Source: Bradyrhizobium ottawaense (GTDB lineage Bacteria; Pseudomonadota; Alphaproteobacteria; Rhizobiales; Xanthobacteraceae). From it: a DNA stretch of 64,000 nt. A program made the position numbers and the translations under genes. Where the stretch lies: positions 4,413,001-4,477,000 of the forward strand of contig NZ_LT629693.1 in assembly GCF_900099825.1 (NCBI RefSeq). The letters are read 5' to 3'. This document shows positions 51,401 through 60,435 of the stretch, piece by piece; positions within the stretch are counted from its first letter, which is position 1, and the number at the start of each line of letters is the position of its first letter. The notes beneath the pieces are model-generated. The model had not been told where the DNA came from, ran no database searches, and saw only the letters and a list, made by a program, of their open reading frames with translations.

Positions 51401-52120
51401 TCAGTCGTCGGCGCCTAGCATACTGGCAAGCTTGTCTGCCGTGTAATTCTCGCCGATCGACATCGCACAAATCCGCGAGATCTGCACGAACGGAAGACCG
51501 GTCTCCTCGGCCCAGGCGTTGAATTGCGCCTGCACTTTGGCGAGATCGCGCTTCGAGGTGACGGTCTCGGCGATATCGAGGCCGGCATCGCGCAGACACA
51601 GCACGACGTCTCTCGATGTGACGAAGCCGTCCCAGCCGAGGAAGCGCAGCATCATCTGGCCGGTATTGCCGCCGAGCCGGCTGCCGCGCTTGGAGAGAAG
51701 TTCGAGCAATCCGGTCTCGTCGGAAGACGGCCATTTCGCCAGAAACTTGCCGAAGCTGCCATGCTCCCTGGCGATATCCCTGACGAAGCCGGCGTTGGCC
51801 CGCACCGACATGATCTTGGCGCCGTTACGCACGATGCGTGTGTCCTTCATCAGGGCGTCCCAGAAATCATCCGGCTGCAGCGTCAGCGGGCCGGGCTTGA
51901 AACCGAGAAACGCGGTCTCGAAGCCGGGCCATTTGGCCTCGATCACGCTCCAGGCAAAGCCCGCCGAGAACGCCCTTCTGGTCATTTCCGCCAGAATGCG
52001 GTCGTCGCCGAGTTTTGCGAGCGCCTTCGGATCCGGCTTCGGCGGCAGCAGCCGAGCCAGCGCCTTGGGGCCGCCCTTGCGCTTCTCGGCGCGGGCGCGA
52101 ATGGTCTTGAACGACGTCAC
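51401..52120 (-). CDS. DNA-3-methyladenine glycosylase I-like protein
   Basis: 239 residues from GTG 52120. HhH-GPD superfamily Tag-like: MTRRAFSAGFAWSVIEAKWPGFETAF, DTRIVRNGAKIMSVRANA and FLGWDGFVTSRDVVLCL. Tag removes 3-methyladenine from alkylated DNA. Compared with classical Tag (about 190 residues) it is longer and the zinc-binding Cys/His set is not apparent, as in the Tag-like proteins annotated in rhizobia. It is convergent with the sulfonate operon (26 bp between stops). Confidence 0.8.
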   Translation of the reverse strand: MTSFKTIRARAEKRKGGPKALARLLPPKPDPKALAKLGDDRILAEMTRRAFSAGFAWSVIEAKWPGFETAFLGFKPGPLTLQPDDFWDALMKDTRIVRNGAKIMSVRANAGFVRDIAREHGSFGKFLAKWPSSDETGLLELLSKRGSRLGGNTGQMMLRFLGWDGFVTSRDVVLCLRDAGLDIAETVTSKRDLAKVQAQFNAWAEETGLPFVQISRICAMSIGENYTADKLASMLGADD

Positions 52121-52417
52121 GGGGGCGCGGACCCTCTGGCGGAGTGGTTAAGGTGAATAACGGCCGAAATGCCTCGAAATCGCAGTTTAGCGGATCATTC
52201 GACGATTCCCAGCCGTGTGCCGGCTTCCACGGCGGGTGCTCTGCAAAGGAATAGATGGTGTTTGGGTTGGATTTGGCCTAAAGGCTCCCATCTCATCCAA
52301 TTCATCGCGCCGTGCGCCTGCGCGTGTTCCAGGCGGCAGCTTTCGAGCCATCGGGCTCAAAGCCCTGTTTCCCGTTTCGGCGGCAAACGCCAACCAAGGT
52401 TTGATCTCGTGACATTA

Positions 52418-54427
52418 ATGCCCACACATCCGCCGCTCGCCCGAGCTCTGGCGGAGCGCAATTTTGATCGGCTGACGCAGGTGCAGACCGCCGTTCTGGC
52501 CGACGCCGCCGATGGCCGCGATCTCCTGGTTTCCGCCCAGACCGGCTCCGGCAAGACCGTCGCCTACGGTCTGGCGATCGCGAAAAATCTTCTCGGCGAT
52601 GCCGAGCGGTTCGAACGGGCGGGTGCGCCGCTTGCCTTGATCGTCGCGCCGACGCGCGAACTTGCGCTTCAGGTCCATCGCGAACTGGACTGGCTTTACG
52701 GCCATGCCAATGCGCGCGTCGTCTCCTGCGTCGGTGGCATGGATCCGCGCCGCGAGCAGCGCGAACTGGCCGCGGGCGCCCACATCGTGGTCGGTACGCC
52801 CGGCCGTCTCTGCGATCATCTGCGGCGCGGCCGCCTCGACGTCTCGGAGTTGAAGGCGATCGTGCTCGACGAAGCCGACGAGATGCTCGATCTCGGTTTT
52901 CGCGAGGACATGGAATTCATCCTCAAAACCACGCCCGAAACCCGCCGCACGCTGTTGTTCTCGGCGACCTTGCCACGCGGCATCGTCGCGCTGGCGAAGG
53001 AATATCAGCAACAGGCGTTCCGCGTCGAAGTCGAAGGCGACGAGGGCGGTCACGCCGATATCGAATATCGTGCGATCCGGATCGCGGCAGGCGATGTCGA
53101 ACACGCTGTCGTCAACCTGCTGCGCTTCTACGAATCGCCGAGCGCGCTGGTGTTCTGCAACACCCGCGATGCCGTCCGGCATCTGCAGGCGGTGCTGCTG
53201 GAGCGCGGCTTCTCAGTCGTCGCGTTGTCGGGCGAATTGACCCAGAACGAGCGCACCATGGCGTTGCAGGCGCTGCGCGACGGCCGCGCCCGCGTCTGCG
53301 TCGCGACCGATGTCGCCGCGCGCGGCATCGACCTGCCGAGTCTTGATCTCGTCATTCACGCCGATCTGCCCAACGATCCGGAAGTGCTGCAGCATCGTTC
53401 CGGCCGCACCGGGCGTGCCGGCCGCAAGGGCGTCAGCATTCTCTTGGTGCCGCCCGCCCGGAAGCGGCGCGCGGAGACGCTGCTCAACCTGGCCGGTATC
53501 GATGCGGTCTGGGGTATCGCGCCGCAGCCGGATGAAATCCGCAAGCTCGATCAGGAGCGTATGCTGAAAGACGATCTGTTCGCGGCAGAGACGACGGCTG
53601 AGGATCTGGCGATCGCGCAGGCGCTGCTCGCCGAGCGGTCGGCCGAGGATATCGCCGCGGCACTGGCGCGGCTCTACCGCGCGCGGCTGCCGTCGCCCGA
53701 GGATATCGGCGATCCCGGCGAGGGTCGCGTCCGGTCTCGCGCCGAGCGCGCGCAGGAGCGGGTCGGCCGCGAGGCCGCGCCGCGCAGTTTCGATCGCGAC
53801 GCCGGACCGCGAAAGCCGAAGAAATCGCTGCGCGACGGCATGCCCGAGGGCAGCGTGTGGTTCCGCGCCGCCATTGGCCGCCGCAAGAACGCGGAAGCGC
53901 GCTGGCTGTTGCCGATGATCTGCCGTCGCGGTGGCGTCACGAAGGGCGACATCGGCGCGATCCGGATATTGGACACCACGACCGAGTTCGAAATTTCGCA
54001 GCGGGCTGCGGAATCCTTCGCCACCATGATCAAGCGCCCCGACAAGGAAGACACGATCCGGATCGAGGCGATGACGGATGCGCCGAAGGCAGAAGCCGCT
54101 CCGGAAAAGCGGTCGTTTGCGCCCCGTCGGGAAGCACCACGTCATGAAGCGCCGCGTCACGAGGCGAGAGCGCCCGAACGCAGCCCGGCTGCGAACGATT
54201 TCGCCCGCGACGAACGGCCGGCCAAACAACACGGCAAAACCTATGGCAAGCCGCGCGACGAAAAGCCCCGTAGTGAAAATGCGCCGGCATTCGACCGGAA
54301 GCCGGACTTCAAGGCGAAGAAGCGGCATCAGGACAAGCCCGCCTTCGCCGGAAATTCAAGGCGCGACCGCGGCGACACGTCAAAACCTTCGTTTGCGAAG
54401 AAGCCAAAGAAGAAGTTTCGTGCGTAA
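52418..54427 (+). CDS. DEAD-box RNA helicase with DbpA-type RNA-binding domain
   Basis: 669 residues from ATG 52418 (GTG 52409 is possible). Helicase motifs run in order: Q region RNFDRLTQVQTAVL, Walker A SAQTGSGKT, PTRELALQ, VLDEADEML, FSATLP, and HRSGRTGRAGR in the second domain. A DbpA C-terminal RNA-binding domain follows (VWFRAAIGRRKNAEARWLLP, FEISQRAAESFATM, around residues 475-545). The tail of about 120 residues is rich in Arg, Lys, Glu and Pro (RREAPRHEAPRHEARAPER, KPKKKFRA) and likely disordered. A role in large-subunit ribosome assembly is expected from DbpA relatives. Confidence 0.92.
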   Translation: MPTHPPLARALAERNFDRLTQVQTAVLADAADGRDLLVSAQTGSGKTVAYGLAIAKNLLGDAERFERAGAPLALIVAPTRELALQVHRELDWLYGHANARVVSCVGGMDPRREQRELAAGAHIVVGTPGRLCDHLRRGRLDVSELKAIVLDEADEMLDLGFREDMEFILKTTPETRRTLLFSATLPRGIVALAKEYQQQAFRVEVEGDEGGHADIEYRAIRIAAGDVEHAVVNLLRFYESPSALVFCNTRDAVRHLQAVLLERGFSVVALSGELTQNERTMALQALRDGRARVCVATDVAARGIDLPSLDLVIHADLPNDPEVLQHRSGRTGRAGRKGVSILLVPPARKRRAETLLNLAGIDAVWGIAPQPDEIRKLDQERMLKDDLFAAETTAEDLAIAQALLAERSAEDIAAALARLYRARLPSPEDIGDPGEGRVRSRAERAQERVGREAAPRSFDRDAGPRKPKKSLRDGMPEGSVWFRAAIGRRKNAEARWLLPMICRRGGVTKGDIGAIRILDTTTEFEISQRAAESFATMIKRPDKEDTIRIEAMTDAPKAEAAPEKRSFAPRREAPRHEAPRHEARAPERSPAANDFARDERPAKQHGKTYGKPRDEKPRSENAPAFDRKPDFKAKKRHQDKPAFAGNSRRDRGDTSKPSFAKKPKKKFRA

Positions 54428-54439
54428 GGTCCGAACGGC

Positions 54440-54712
54440 CTAACCCGATTTGGCGCGTGGATCCATGCGGGGCAATTTGTAGTTCACGGTGAGCAGGGTG
54501 TCCTTCTCATCGTCGAAAATCAAATGATCGGTCTCCGCCATCTCGGCGCGCATCGCGTTGCAGCAGAAGACCATCCAGGGGTCGAAGACCCGCAATTTGC
54601 TGACGGTGCGATAGAGTTCGCTGGAGTCGACGATGAGCGACCTGCCGCCGCGCGCAGTCGCCGATTGCAGTTGGGATTTGATCTCCTGCCTGAACTGATC
54701 GGTTGAAACCAT
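54440..54712 (-). CDS. Small hypothetical protein (90 residues)
   Basis: From ATG 54712 (AAAGG upstream): MVSTDQFRQEIKSQLQSATA, GRSLIVDSSELYRTVSKLRV, MVFCCNAMRAEMAETDHLIF, ending TVNYKLPRMDPRAKSG. No membrane segment. The middle is alternating helix/strand. It is a type of short soluble protein common in Bradyrhizobium genomes with no assigned function. It converges on the helicase gene with a 12-bp gap. Confidence 0.65.
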   Translation of the reverse strand: MVSTDQFRQEIKSQLQSATARGGRSLIVDSSELYRTVSKLRVFDPWMVFCCNAMRAEMAETDHLIFDDEKDTLLTVNYKLPRMDPRAKSG

Positions 54713-54978
54713 GACGCAGCCTTTCAAGCGAGAGCCCTGCTTGCAGGGAAGCGACCGAGGAGCCGCGGTTCGACGGTAGTGGGTTCGAAGCCGATTGATA
54801 CAGCCAAATCCGGATCGGGCGATAAAAGCAGCGCGCGGCTGGCTTTCCGGCAAACACCTCCTATATGCCCGATATCAGGGGACCAGATCTGCGTGAGACG
54901 CGCGTGCCGACGATATTGATGTCCATTTTTGCTGCTACCGATTGCCGCTGCGGTGATTATTCAGCGGTAATCTGCTAG

Positions 54979-55614
54979 ATGGCTTCGATGTTGCTCGACG
55001 ATAATCCTTCAAAGCCGTCCCACGCCTACCCCCTGCCGATCCCGGTTTCCGCGACGCTGCTGGATCTGGTGACCAATCTTCCGGGCGATCATTTTACCAT
55101 TGAATGGCTGTTGGGCCGGCTCGATCGCCGCTCCTTCGGGATCATTCTGCTTGTGATGTCGCTGGTCGCCATGGTGCCCGGCATTTCGATGCTGATCGGT
55201 CCGTTGCTTGCGATTCCGGCATTCGAAATGATGCTGGGACGAAGCGGGCCGAGCTTCCCGCGGCGCATCGCCATCTATCCGCTGCGCGCGGCTGCGCTCA
55301 CCGGCGTCGTGAGGCGCGCGCTTCCCGTTGTTGTGGCGCTGGAGAAGATCGTCCATCCGCGATGGTCGATTCCGCCGAGGATGTCGAAACTGGCCGCGGG
55401 CGTTGCCATCCTGGCGTTGAGCGGCTTGTTTCTCGCACCCTTGCCCCTGATCCAGATCGTGCCGGCGCTGTTGGTCGCGTTGATCGCGCTGGCCTATCTC
55501 GAAGAGGACGGGTTGCTGCTCTGCCTCGCGCTGCTGGGCGCCTTTATCCTGCTGGCGGTGGCGACGGCGGCCGTTTGGGGCGCCGTCCTCGGGGCGATCC
55601 ATATCGGCGGATGA
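54979..55614 (+). CDS. exoD: ExoD-family inner-membrane protein
   Basis: 211 residues, starting at ATG 54979 or 54988. Membrane protein with an ExoD signature: LPGDHFTIEWLLGRLDRRSFGIIL, MVPGISMLIGPLLAIPAFEM, GPSFPRRIAI and IPALLVALIALAYLEEDGLLLC-like C-terminal helices. ExoD affects exopolysaccharide production and alkaline tolerance in Sinorhizobium. The N-terminal soluble part precedes about four helices. Monocistronic; a small hypothetical gene follows after about 90 bp. Confidence 0.85.
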   Translation: MASMLLDDNPSKPSHAYPLPIPVSATLLDLVTNLPGDHFTIEWLLGRLDRRSFGIILLVMSLVAMVPGISMLIGPLLAIPAFEMMLGRSGPSFPRRIAIYPLRAAALTGVVRRALPVVVALEKIVHPRWSIPPRMSKLAAGVAILALSGLFLAPLPLIQIVPALLVALIALAYLEEDGLLLCLALLGAFILLAVATAAVWGAVLGAIHIGG

Positions 55615-55701
55615 CGCGCTTTCGCGTGCTTTCGTTAACGAATGGTCACTAGGGTTACGGACGCGGCCGTGAATTGCACGTCGCGTACCTGATTGGCGGA
55701 C

Positions 55702-55884
55702 ATGATGCAGCAAATTGAAACCTTTGACCCGGTCGAGGCGCGGCGCAGTCGCTATGCTCAATACAGGGGCCAGGTCGCGAAGCTGACATTCGGCCTGTCC
55801 ACCATAAAGGGTGTGGTGCGGTCGGTGCGTGAGGACAATTCCTCCAAGCCGGTGCGATGGTTGATCACCGTCGTTTCCCAGTAA
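55702..55884 (+). CDS. Small hypothetical protein (60 residues)
   Basis: MMQQIETFDPVEARRSRYAQ, YRGQVAKLTFGLSTIKGVVR, SVREDNSSKPVRWLITVVSQ. ATG 55702 and 55705 are both possible, after GGCGGA. The C-terminal half reads like a small beta-sheet domain (KLTFGLSTIKGVVRSV..VRWLITVV). Family not recognised. Proteins of this pattern recur in Bradyrhizobium, so it is probably real. Confidence 0.5.
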   Translation: MMQQIETFDPVEARRSRYAQYRGQVAKLTFGLSTIKGVVRSVREDNSSKPVRWLITVVSQ

Positions 55885-56069
55885 CACGGCAGCAAGCCCG
55901 GCTTCGACCGCTCCCGACGCCGTCGGTTGCGTGATGTGATCCGCAAGCCGCCATTTCAACCCGACATTCCATCTGACGGAAGCGGGCCGGTGCCGACCGG
56001 CTCGCTTTTTTGCGTGCCGCGATTTAAGAATAGGGCTCCCCGGCGAACCAAGAACAACAAGGAAATTCC

Positions 56070-57053
56070 GTGGCGGGCTCTGCGCGAAATACCATCATCG
56101 ATCGTCGTTGCGTGCTCGCGCTGATCGGCGCGGCGCTGGCGCCAATTCCTGCGCAGGCCGCGCAATATCCGTCGCGGCCGATCAAGATCATCGTGCCGTT
56201 CGGGCCGGGCGGCTCAGGCGATATTTCCGCGCGCCTGATCGGCAAGCAGATCGAGGAGAAGACCAAACAGGCTGTCGTCGTCGATAACCGTCCGGGCGCC
56301 AACGGCATCATCGGCACCATGGCGGTGAAGACCGCCGAGCCCGACGGCTACACGGTGCTGCTGATCACCACCTCTACCCATGCGGCGAACGTCAGTCTCG
56401 TTCGCAACCTCAGCTACGATCCGGCGAAGGATTTTACCGTGGTCGGCGTGTTCCGTTCCAGCGGCAGCTATCTGATGGTGCGGCCGGAGGCGCCGTGGCG
56501 CGATCTCCCGAGCTTCGTCGCGGCCGCCAAGGCGGCACCGGGCAAACTGGTGTTCGGCTATTTCAACGCCTCGTCGCGCACCCCGCCGGAATATCTCGGC
56601 CGTCTCGCCGGGATCGAACTGCAGGGCGTGCCGTATCGCGCCATCGCCAATGCGATCGCCGACCTGATCTCCGGCGAAATCCACTGCCTGTTCATGGATA
56701 CGACGGCGTCGAACCAGTACCTGCAAAGCGGCCAGCTACGGCCGCTGGCCATCACCAGCCTGACCCGCGCGCGGGCGACCCCCGACGTGCCCGCGGTGGC
56801 CGAAACCTTCCCGGGATTCCAGTTGACCGGCTTTCTCGGCATGGCCGTTCCCTCGGCGACGCCGCGGCAGACCGTCGAGCAATTGAACGGGTTGATCAAC
56901 GAAGCCCTGACCGCGCCCGAAGTGCGGCGGCGGATGGACGAGTTCGGCCTGTCCTATGACATCACCGACCTCGCGGCCTGCGAGGCCGAGGTGCGGGCCG
57001 AACGCGAGCGCTGGACCGAATATACACGGGTCGCCGGCATCCGGCCGGAGTGA
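56070..57053 (+). CDS. Tripartite tricarboxylate transporter receptor (Bug family)
   Basis: 327 residues with a Tat/Sec-like N-terminus (IIDRRCVLALIGAALAPIPAQA). Bug motifs: YPSRPIKIIVPFGPGGSGDI, VDNRPGANGIIGTMAV, DGYTVLLITTS, GYFNASSRTPPEYL and AIADLISGEIHCLFMD. A periplasmic solute receptor; no permease is nearby. The following genes on the same strand (DUF1330, SDR, fumarase-superfamily lyase) may form a catabolic set for its ligand, but spacing of 60 to 140 bp makes a single operon uncertain. Confidence 0.9.
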   Translation: MAGSARNTIIDRRCVLALIGAALAPIPAQAAQYPSRPIKIIVPFGPGGSGDISARLIGKQIEEKTKQAVVVDNRPGANGIIGTMAVKTAEPDGYTVLLITTSTHAANVSLVRNLSYDPAKDFTVVGVFRSSGSYLMVRPEAPWRDLPSFVAAAKAAPGKLVFGYFNASSRTPPEYLGRLAGIELQGVPYRAIANAIADLISGEIHCLFMDTTASNQYLQSGQLRPLAITSLTRARATPDVPAVAETFPGFQLTGFLGMAVPSATPRQTVEQLNGLINEALTAPEVRRRMDEFGLSYDITDLAACEAEVRAERERWTEYTRVAGIRPE

Positions 57054-57110
57054 CGCATTAAATAGAGGGTAGAACTGCAATCGAAGATAGACGCGTAATC
57101 GAGGATAGCG

Positions 57111-57401
57111 ATGGCAGTATACATCATCGCGCAACTGAAGTTCACCCGCCGCGAGCTCTACGATCGTTACCAGTCGCACTTCATGGGCGTGTTCCGGAAA
57201 TTCAGGGGCAAGCTATTGGTGGCTGACGCGCACCCGGTCGTCCTCGAAGGCGAGTGGCCGCGCGACAAGGTCGTGATCATGGAATTTCCCGACGCCGCCG
57301 CGGCGCAGGAATTTCAGACATCGCCGGAGTATCAGGAGATCTCGGTCGATCGCAAAGCGGGAGCGGAGGCCATCGTGCTGACGGTGCGGGGGCTGTCCTG
57401 A
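57111..57401 (+). CDS. DUF1330-family protein
   Basis: 96 residues: AVYIIAQLKFTRRELYDRYQ, KFRGKLLVADAHPVVLEGEW, DKVVIMEFPDAAAAQEFQTS and EYQEI. This is the dimeric alpha/beta-barrel DUF1330 pattern, including the conserved Y(x)R/Q and EG-W segments. The biochemical role is unknown. It starts 58 bp after the Bug receptor stop on the same strand. Confidence 0.88.
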   Translation: MAVYIIAQLKFTRRELYDRYQSHFMGVFRKFRGKLLVADAHPVVLEGEWPRDKVVIMEFPDAAAAQEFQTSPEYQEISVDRKAGAEAIVLTVRGLS

Positions 57402-57537
57402 GCGAAGCTGCCTGACATCGCGCCCCTCATATCCTCGTGAACATCGGTTGCCGCGCCGGCCGGCGCGATTGTAATCATGACGACCGTCATATAAATCTGC
57501 TGCCCTTACTCTTCGATGCAACGCGGGAGCGGCAGCC

Positions 57538-58248
57538 ATGGCAACGGCAATCATCATCGGCGTGGGTCCCGATCAGGGCCTCGGCGCGCAGCTCTGCAAG
57601 CGGTTCGCGGCCGAAGGCCTGAACATTCTGGTGGCCGGCCGCACCAAACCGGCGCTGGACGCGGTCGTGGCCGACATCGTCGCAGCTGGCGGACGTGCCA
57701 CGGCCGTTGTGGCGGACGCCACCGTTGAGGCCGATATCGTCGCGCTGTTCGACAAGGCCGGCGCCGACCTCGAGCTTGCCATCTACAATGCCGGCAACAA
57801 CACGCCGGGCAAGATCATCGACATGGAAACCGGCTATTTCGAACAGAGCTGGCGCGTGGTCTGCTTCGGCGGTTTTCTGTTCGGGCGCGAGGCCGTTCGC
57901 CGCCTGGTGCCGAAAGGTTTTGGTTCGCTGCTGTTCACGGGGGCGAGCGCATCGTTGCGCGGACGTTCCGGCTACGGCGCGTTCAATTCGTCGAAGGCCG
58001 GACTTCGGACGCTGGCACAGGCGATGGCGAAGGAATATGCCGCCGACGGCATTCACGTCGGCCATGTCGTCGTGGACGGCCCGATCGGCGGCGAGAAAAT
58101 CATGAAACGCTTCCCCGACGCCGCCGGCCGCGAGGAGCGCCTGATCAGCATCGCTGGGATCGTCGATGGCTTCGTCTTCCTGCACAAGCAGCCGCGCCGG
58201 GCCTGGTCGTTCGAACTCGACGTGCGGACATCGCAAGAGAGCTGGTGA
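57538..58248 (+). CDS. Short-chain dehydrogenase/reductase with atypical active site
   Basis: 236 residues from ATG 57538 (GGGAGCGGCAGCC upstream). Rossmann start ATAIIIGVGPDQGLGAQLCK (TGxxxGxG variant GVGPDQGLG), NAG motif as YNAGNNTPG, then LLFTGASASLRGRSGYGAFNSSKAG. The expected YxxxK reads FNSSK, so the catalytic Tyr is Phe unless the Tyr three residues earlier substitutes. The Ser and Lys remain. The same Phe variant is found in a known subgroup, where activity is poorly understood. Likely co-oriented with the downstream lyase. Confidence 0.82.
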   Translation: MATAIIIGVGPDQGLGAQLCKRFAAEGLNILVAGRTKPALDAVVADIVAAGGRATAVVADATVEADIVALFDKAGADLELAIYNAGNNTPGKIIDMETGYFEQSWRVVCFGGFLFGREAVRRLVPKGFGSLLFTGASASLRGRSGYGAFNSSKAGLRTLAQAMAKEYAADGIHVGHVVVDGPIGGEKIMKRFPDAAGREERLISIAGIVDGFVFLHKQPRRAWSFELDVRTSQESW

Positions 58249-58358
58249 CCTGAACCGGTGATCCAAAGGCCGGCGAAACACGCGGCTTTCCCAACACGAA
58301 GCGATTGTGGCATGACACTATTCCGGCGCTCGCCAAAATTTGCCGTCAGGAATTCGCC

Positions 58359-59720
58359 ATGCCCGCTTTTCCGACCTCGACCACCGTTCTCGACTCGATC
58401 CTGTTCCGCGACGCCTTCGGGACGCCGGCGATGCGCGAGGTGTTTTCGGATTTCAGCCTGATCTCGCGCTATGCCGAGGTCGAGGTTGCGCTGGCAAAGG
58501 CCGAGGCACGCTGCGGGGTGATCCCGGCGGAGGCCGCCGTTGAGATCGCGAAGCGGACCGACGTCTCGGCGCTCGATTTCGACCTGCTGCGCCGCGAGAC
58601 CGATATCGTCGGCTATCCGATCCTGCCGCTGGTGCACCAGATGGCGAAGCAATGCGGCGACGCCGGGCGCTATGTGCATTGGGGCGCGACCACGCAGGAC
58701 ATCATGGATACCGCCGTGATCCTGCAGGTGCGCGCCGGCCTTGATATCATCGAGGCTGATATTGCCGAACTGCGCAGCATCCTCGCCGGGCTTTCGAAGC
58801 GCTATCGCGATACGCCGATGGCGGGCCGCACCCATCTGCAGCAGGCGCTGCCGGTAACGTTCGGCTACAAGACCGCGATCTATCTGGCGATGTTCGACCG
58901 CCACGCCGAACGCCTGGCGCAACTGAAGCCGCGTGTACTGGTCGGCCAGTTCGCCGGCGCCGCCGGCACGCTGGCGTCGCTCGGGACCAGGGGCTTCGAG
59001 GTGCAGCAGGCGCTGTGCGAGGAGCTTGGCCTCGGCGTGCCGGTCTCCACCTGGCACGTCGCGCGCGACGGGCTGGCGGAAGTGATGAATTTCTTCGGCC
59101 TCGTCACCGGTTCGCTCGGCAAGATCGCGCTCGACATCATGATGATGGCCTCGACCGAATTCGGCGAGGTCTACGAGCCCTTCGTCAAGGGCCGCGGCGC
59201 GTCCTCGACCATGCCGCAGAAACGCAATCCGATTTCCTCGGAGCTGATGCTGGCGGCAGCCAAGGGCGTGCGCCAGCACGCAGGCCTGATGCTGGACGCG
59301 ATGGTGCAGGATTTCGAGCGCGCCACGGGTCCCTGGCATGCCGAATGGATGGCGATCCCGGAAAGTTTCGTGCTGACCGCCGGCAGCCTGCATCAGGCAA
59401 AATTCGCGCTCGGCGGCCTCATCGTCGACGAAAAGAAAATGGCCGAAAACCTCGACATCAGCCGCGGGCTGATCGTCGCCGAGGCCGTGATGATGGGGCT
59501 GGCGCCTGACATGGGGCGGCAGGAAGCGCATGATGTCGTCTATGACGCCTGTCGTGTCGCCAATGACAAGGGCATGACGCTCGCGGATGCACTGTCGGCG
59601 GACCCGCGGGTTTCCGAACGCATCGATCGCGCGACGATCGATCGCCTGACCTCGCCGAAGAACTATCTCGGCCTTGCGCCTCAAATGGTGGACCGGGTCC
59701 TCGCCGCATCGAAGCGCTGA
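58359..59720 (+). CDS. Fumarase/aspartase-superfamily lyase (adenylosuccinate lyase/carboxymuconate cycloisomerase-like)
   Basis: 453 residues from ATG 58359 (AGGAATTCGCC upstream). The superfamily regions are present: HWGATTQDIMDTAVILQ, GRTHLQQALPVTFGYKTA and the signature GASSTMPQKRNPISSE. N-terminal RDAFGTPAMREVFSDFSLISR resembles 3-carboxy-cis,cis-muconate cycloisomerase (PcaB), while the overall sequence also fits adenylosuccinate-lyase-like proteins encoded near Bug receptors. The housekeeping purB role is unlikely given the context. The substrate is therefore unassigned; an elimination or cycloisomerisation on a dicarboxylate is expected. Confidence 0.85.
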   Translation: MPAFPTSTTVLDSILFRDAFGTPAMREVFSDFSLISRYAEVEVALAKAEARCGVIPAEAAVEIAKRTDVSALDFDLLRRETDIVGYPILPLVHQMAKQCGDAGRYVHWGATTQDIMDTAVILQVRAGLDIIEADIAELRSILAGLSKRYRDTPMAGRTHLQQALPVTFGYKTAIYLAMFDRHAERLAQLKPRVLVGQFAGAAGTLASLGTRGFEVQQALCEELGLGVPVSTWHVARDGLAEVMNFFGLVTGSLGKIALDIMMMASTEFGEVYEPFVKGRGASSTMPQKRNPISSELMLAAAKGVRQHAGLMLDAMVQDFERATGPWHAEWMAIPESFVLTAGSLHQAKFALGGLIVDEKKMAENLDISRGLIVAEAVMMGLAPDMGRQEAHDVVYDACRVANDKGMTLADALSADPRVSERIDRATIDRLTSPKNYLGLAPQMVDRVLAASKR

Positions 59721-59940
59721 CTTGACCTGCATCAAACGACGGCGAAGTGGCGCCTTCTGAACCGGCAATGTGATGCGTTTCGATGCATCTCAAGGATTTA
59801 TCAAGCGCCCCTCAAGGTCCCTCACATCTATTTGTGCGAGCGACGCGCGAAGTCTGTGAAAGATATCACAGGATTCATGCGCGATCGCTGACATGTTGCC
59901 CTCGCGAAATCAAAACCAACCAACACCATGGTCATCAGCG

Positions 59941-60231
59941 ATGCGCGATATTGAAGCTGCATCTCGTCAGCGAGTGAAGCGCAAGAATATCTTCGTCCGT
60001 ATCCTCGAAGCGCTTCACGCTTCGCGACGCCTCGAAGCCCGGCGCGTGCTTCGCCGCTACGATCATTTGATCGAGCGGCATCAGACGATTGACGCTGTCA
60101 GCATCGTGCCCGACGCATCACACCCGGAAGAAGGTCATCGAAATGCCCACGGAAATAAATCGTCCATCCGCGCCGACGATCGGGCCCGCCGGAACGCCGC
60201 CGGTCACTCTGCCCGGGATCAATACGCCTGA
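59941..60231 (+). CDS. Small basic hypothetical protein (up to 96 residues)
   Basis: From ATG 59941: MRDIEAASRQRVKRKNIFVR, ILEALHASRRLEARRVLRRY, DHLIERHQTID. The first 50 residues are a very basic amphipathic helix pattern seen in many short rhizobial proteins. The C-terminal third overlaps the next gene by 89 bp and has weaker coding character, so the natural end could be earlier if a frameshift is present. Confidence 0.5.
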   Translation: MRDIEAASRQRVKRKNIFVRILEALHASRRLEARRVLRRYDHLIERHQTIDAVSIVPDASHPEEGHRNAHGNKSSIRADDRARRNAAGHSARDQYA

Positions 60232-60412
60232 TTCTCCCTCGCTCGGCCTCACGCCGCTCGCCATCGCCGCCATTCTTGCATTGGTCCTCCACGTCGCCGG
60301 CGGCGTCATGCTCGACCGTTCGCATGCGAGCCCGATGGCCGCGGCATTTGACGATTGCGTGACGTGCCCGGCGGAGGCCAGCCCGCCACAGCCACCCCTG
60401 CCGTACGACTAG
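60143..60412 (+). CDS. Small single-pass membrane protein (89 residues)
   Basis: From ATG 60143 (GAAGGTC upstream): a Pro-rich N-terminus (MPTEINRPSAPTIGPAGTPP), one membrane helix (LTPLAIAAILALVLHVAGGVM) and a short tail with two Cys (DDCVTCPAE) and PPQPPLPYD. No known family recognised. It precedes the TauE/SafE exporter by 23 bp on the same strand. Confidence 0.55.
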   Translation: MPTEINRPSAPTIGPAGTPPVTLPGINTPDSPSLGLTPLAIAAILALVLHVAGGVMLDRSHASPMAAAFDDCVTCPAEASPPQPPLPYD

Positions 60413-60435
60413 TCTGCATTACCGGAGTGAAGGCC

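Noticed and set aside
52128..52160. tRNA-like 5' segment (gcggaccctctggcggagtggttaag)
   Set aside because: It resembles the start of a tRNA-Leu/Ser, but no matching anticodon arm, T-arm or acceptor 3' strand follows.
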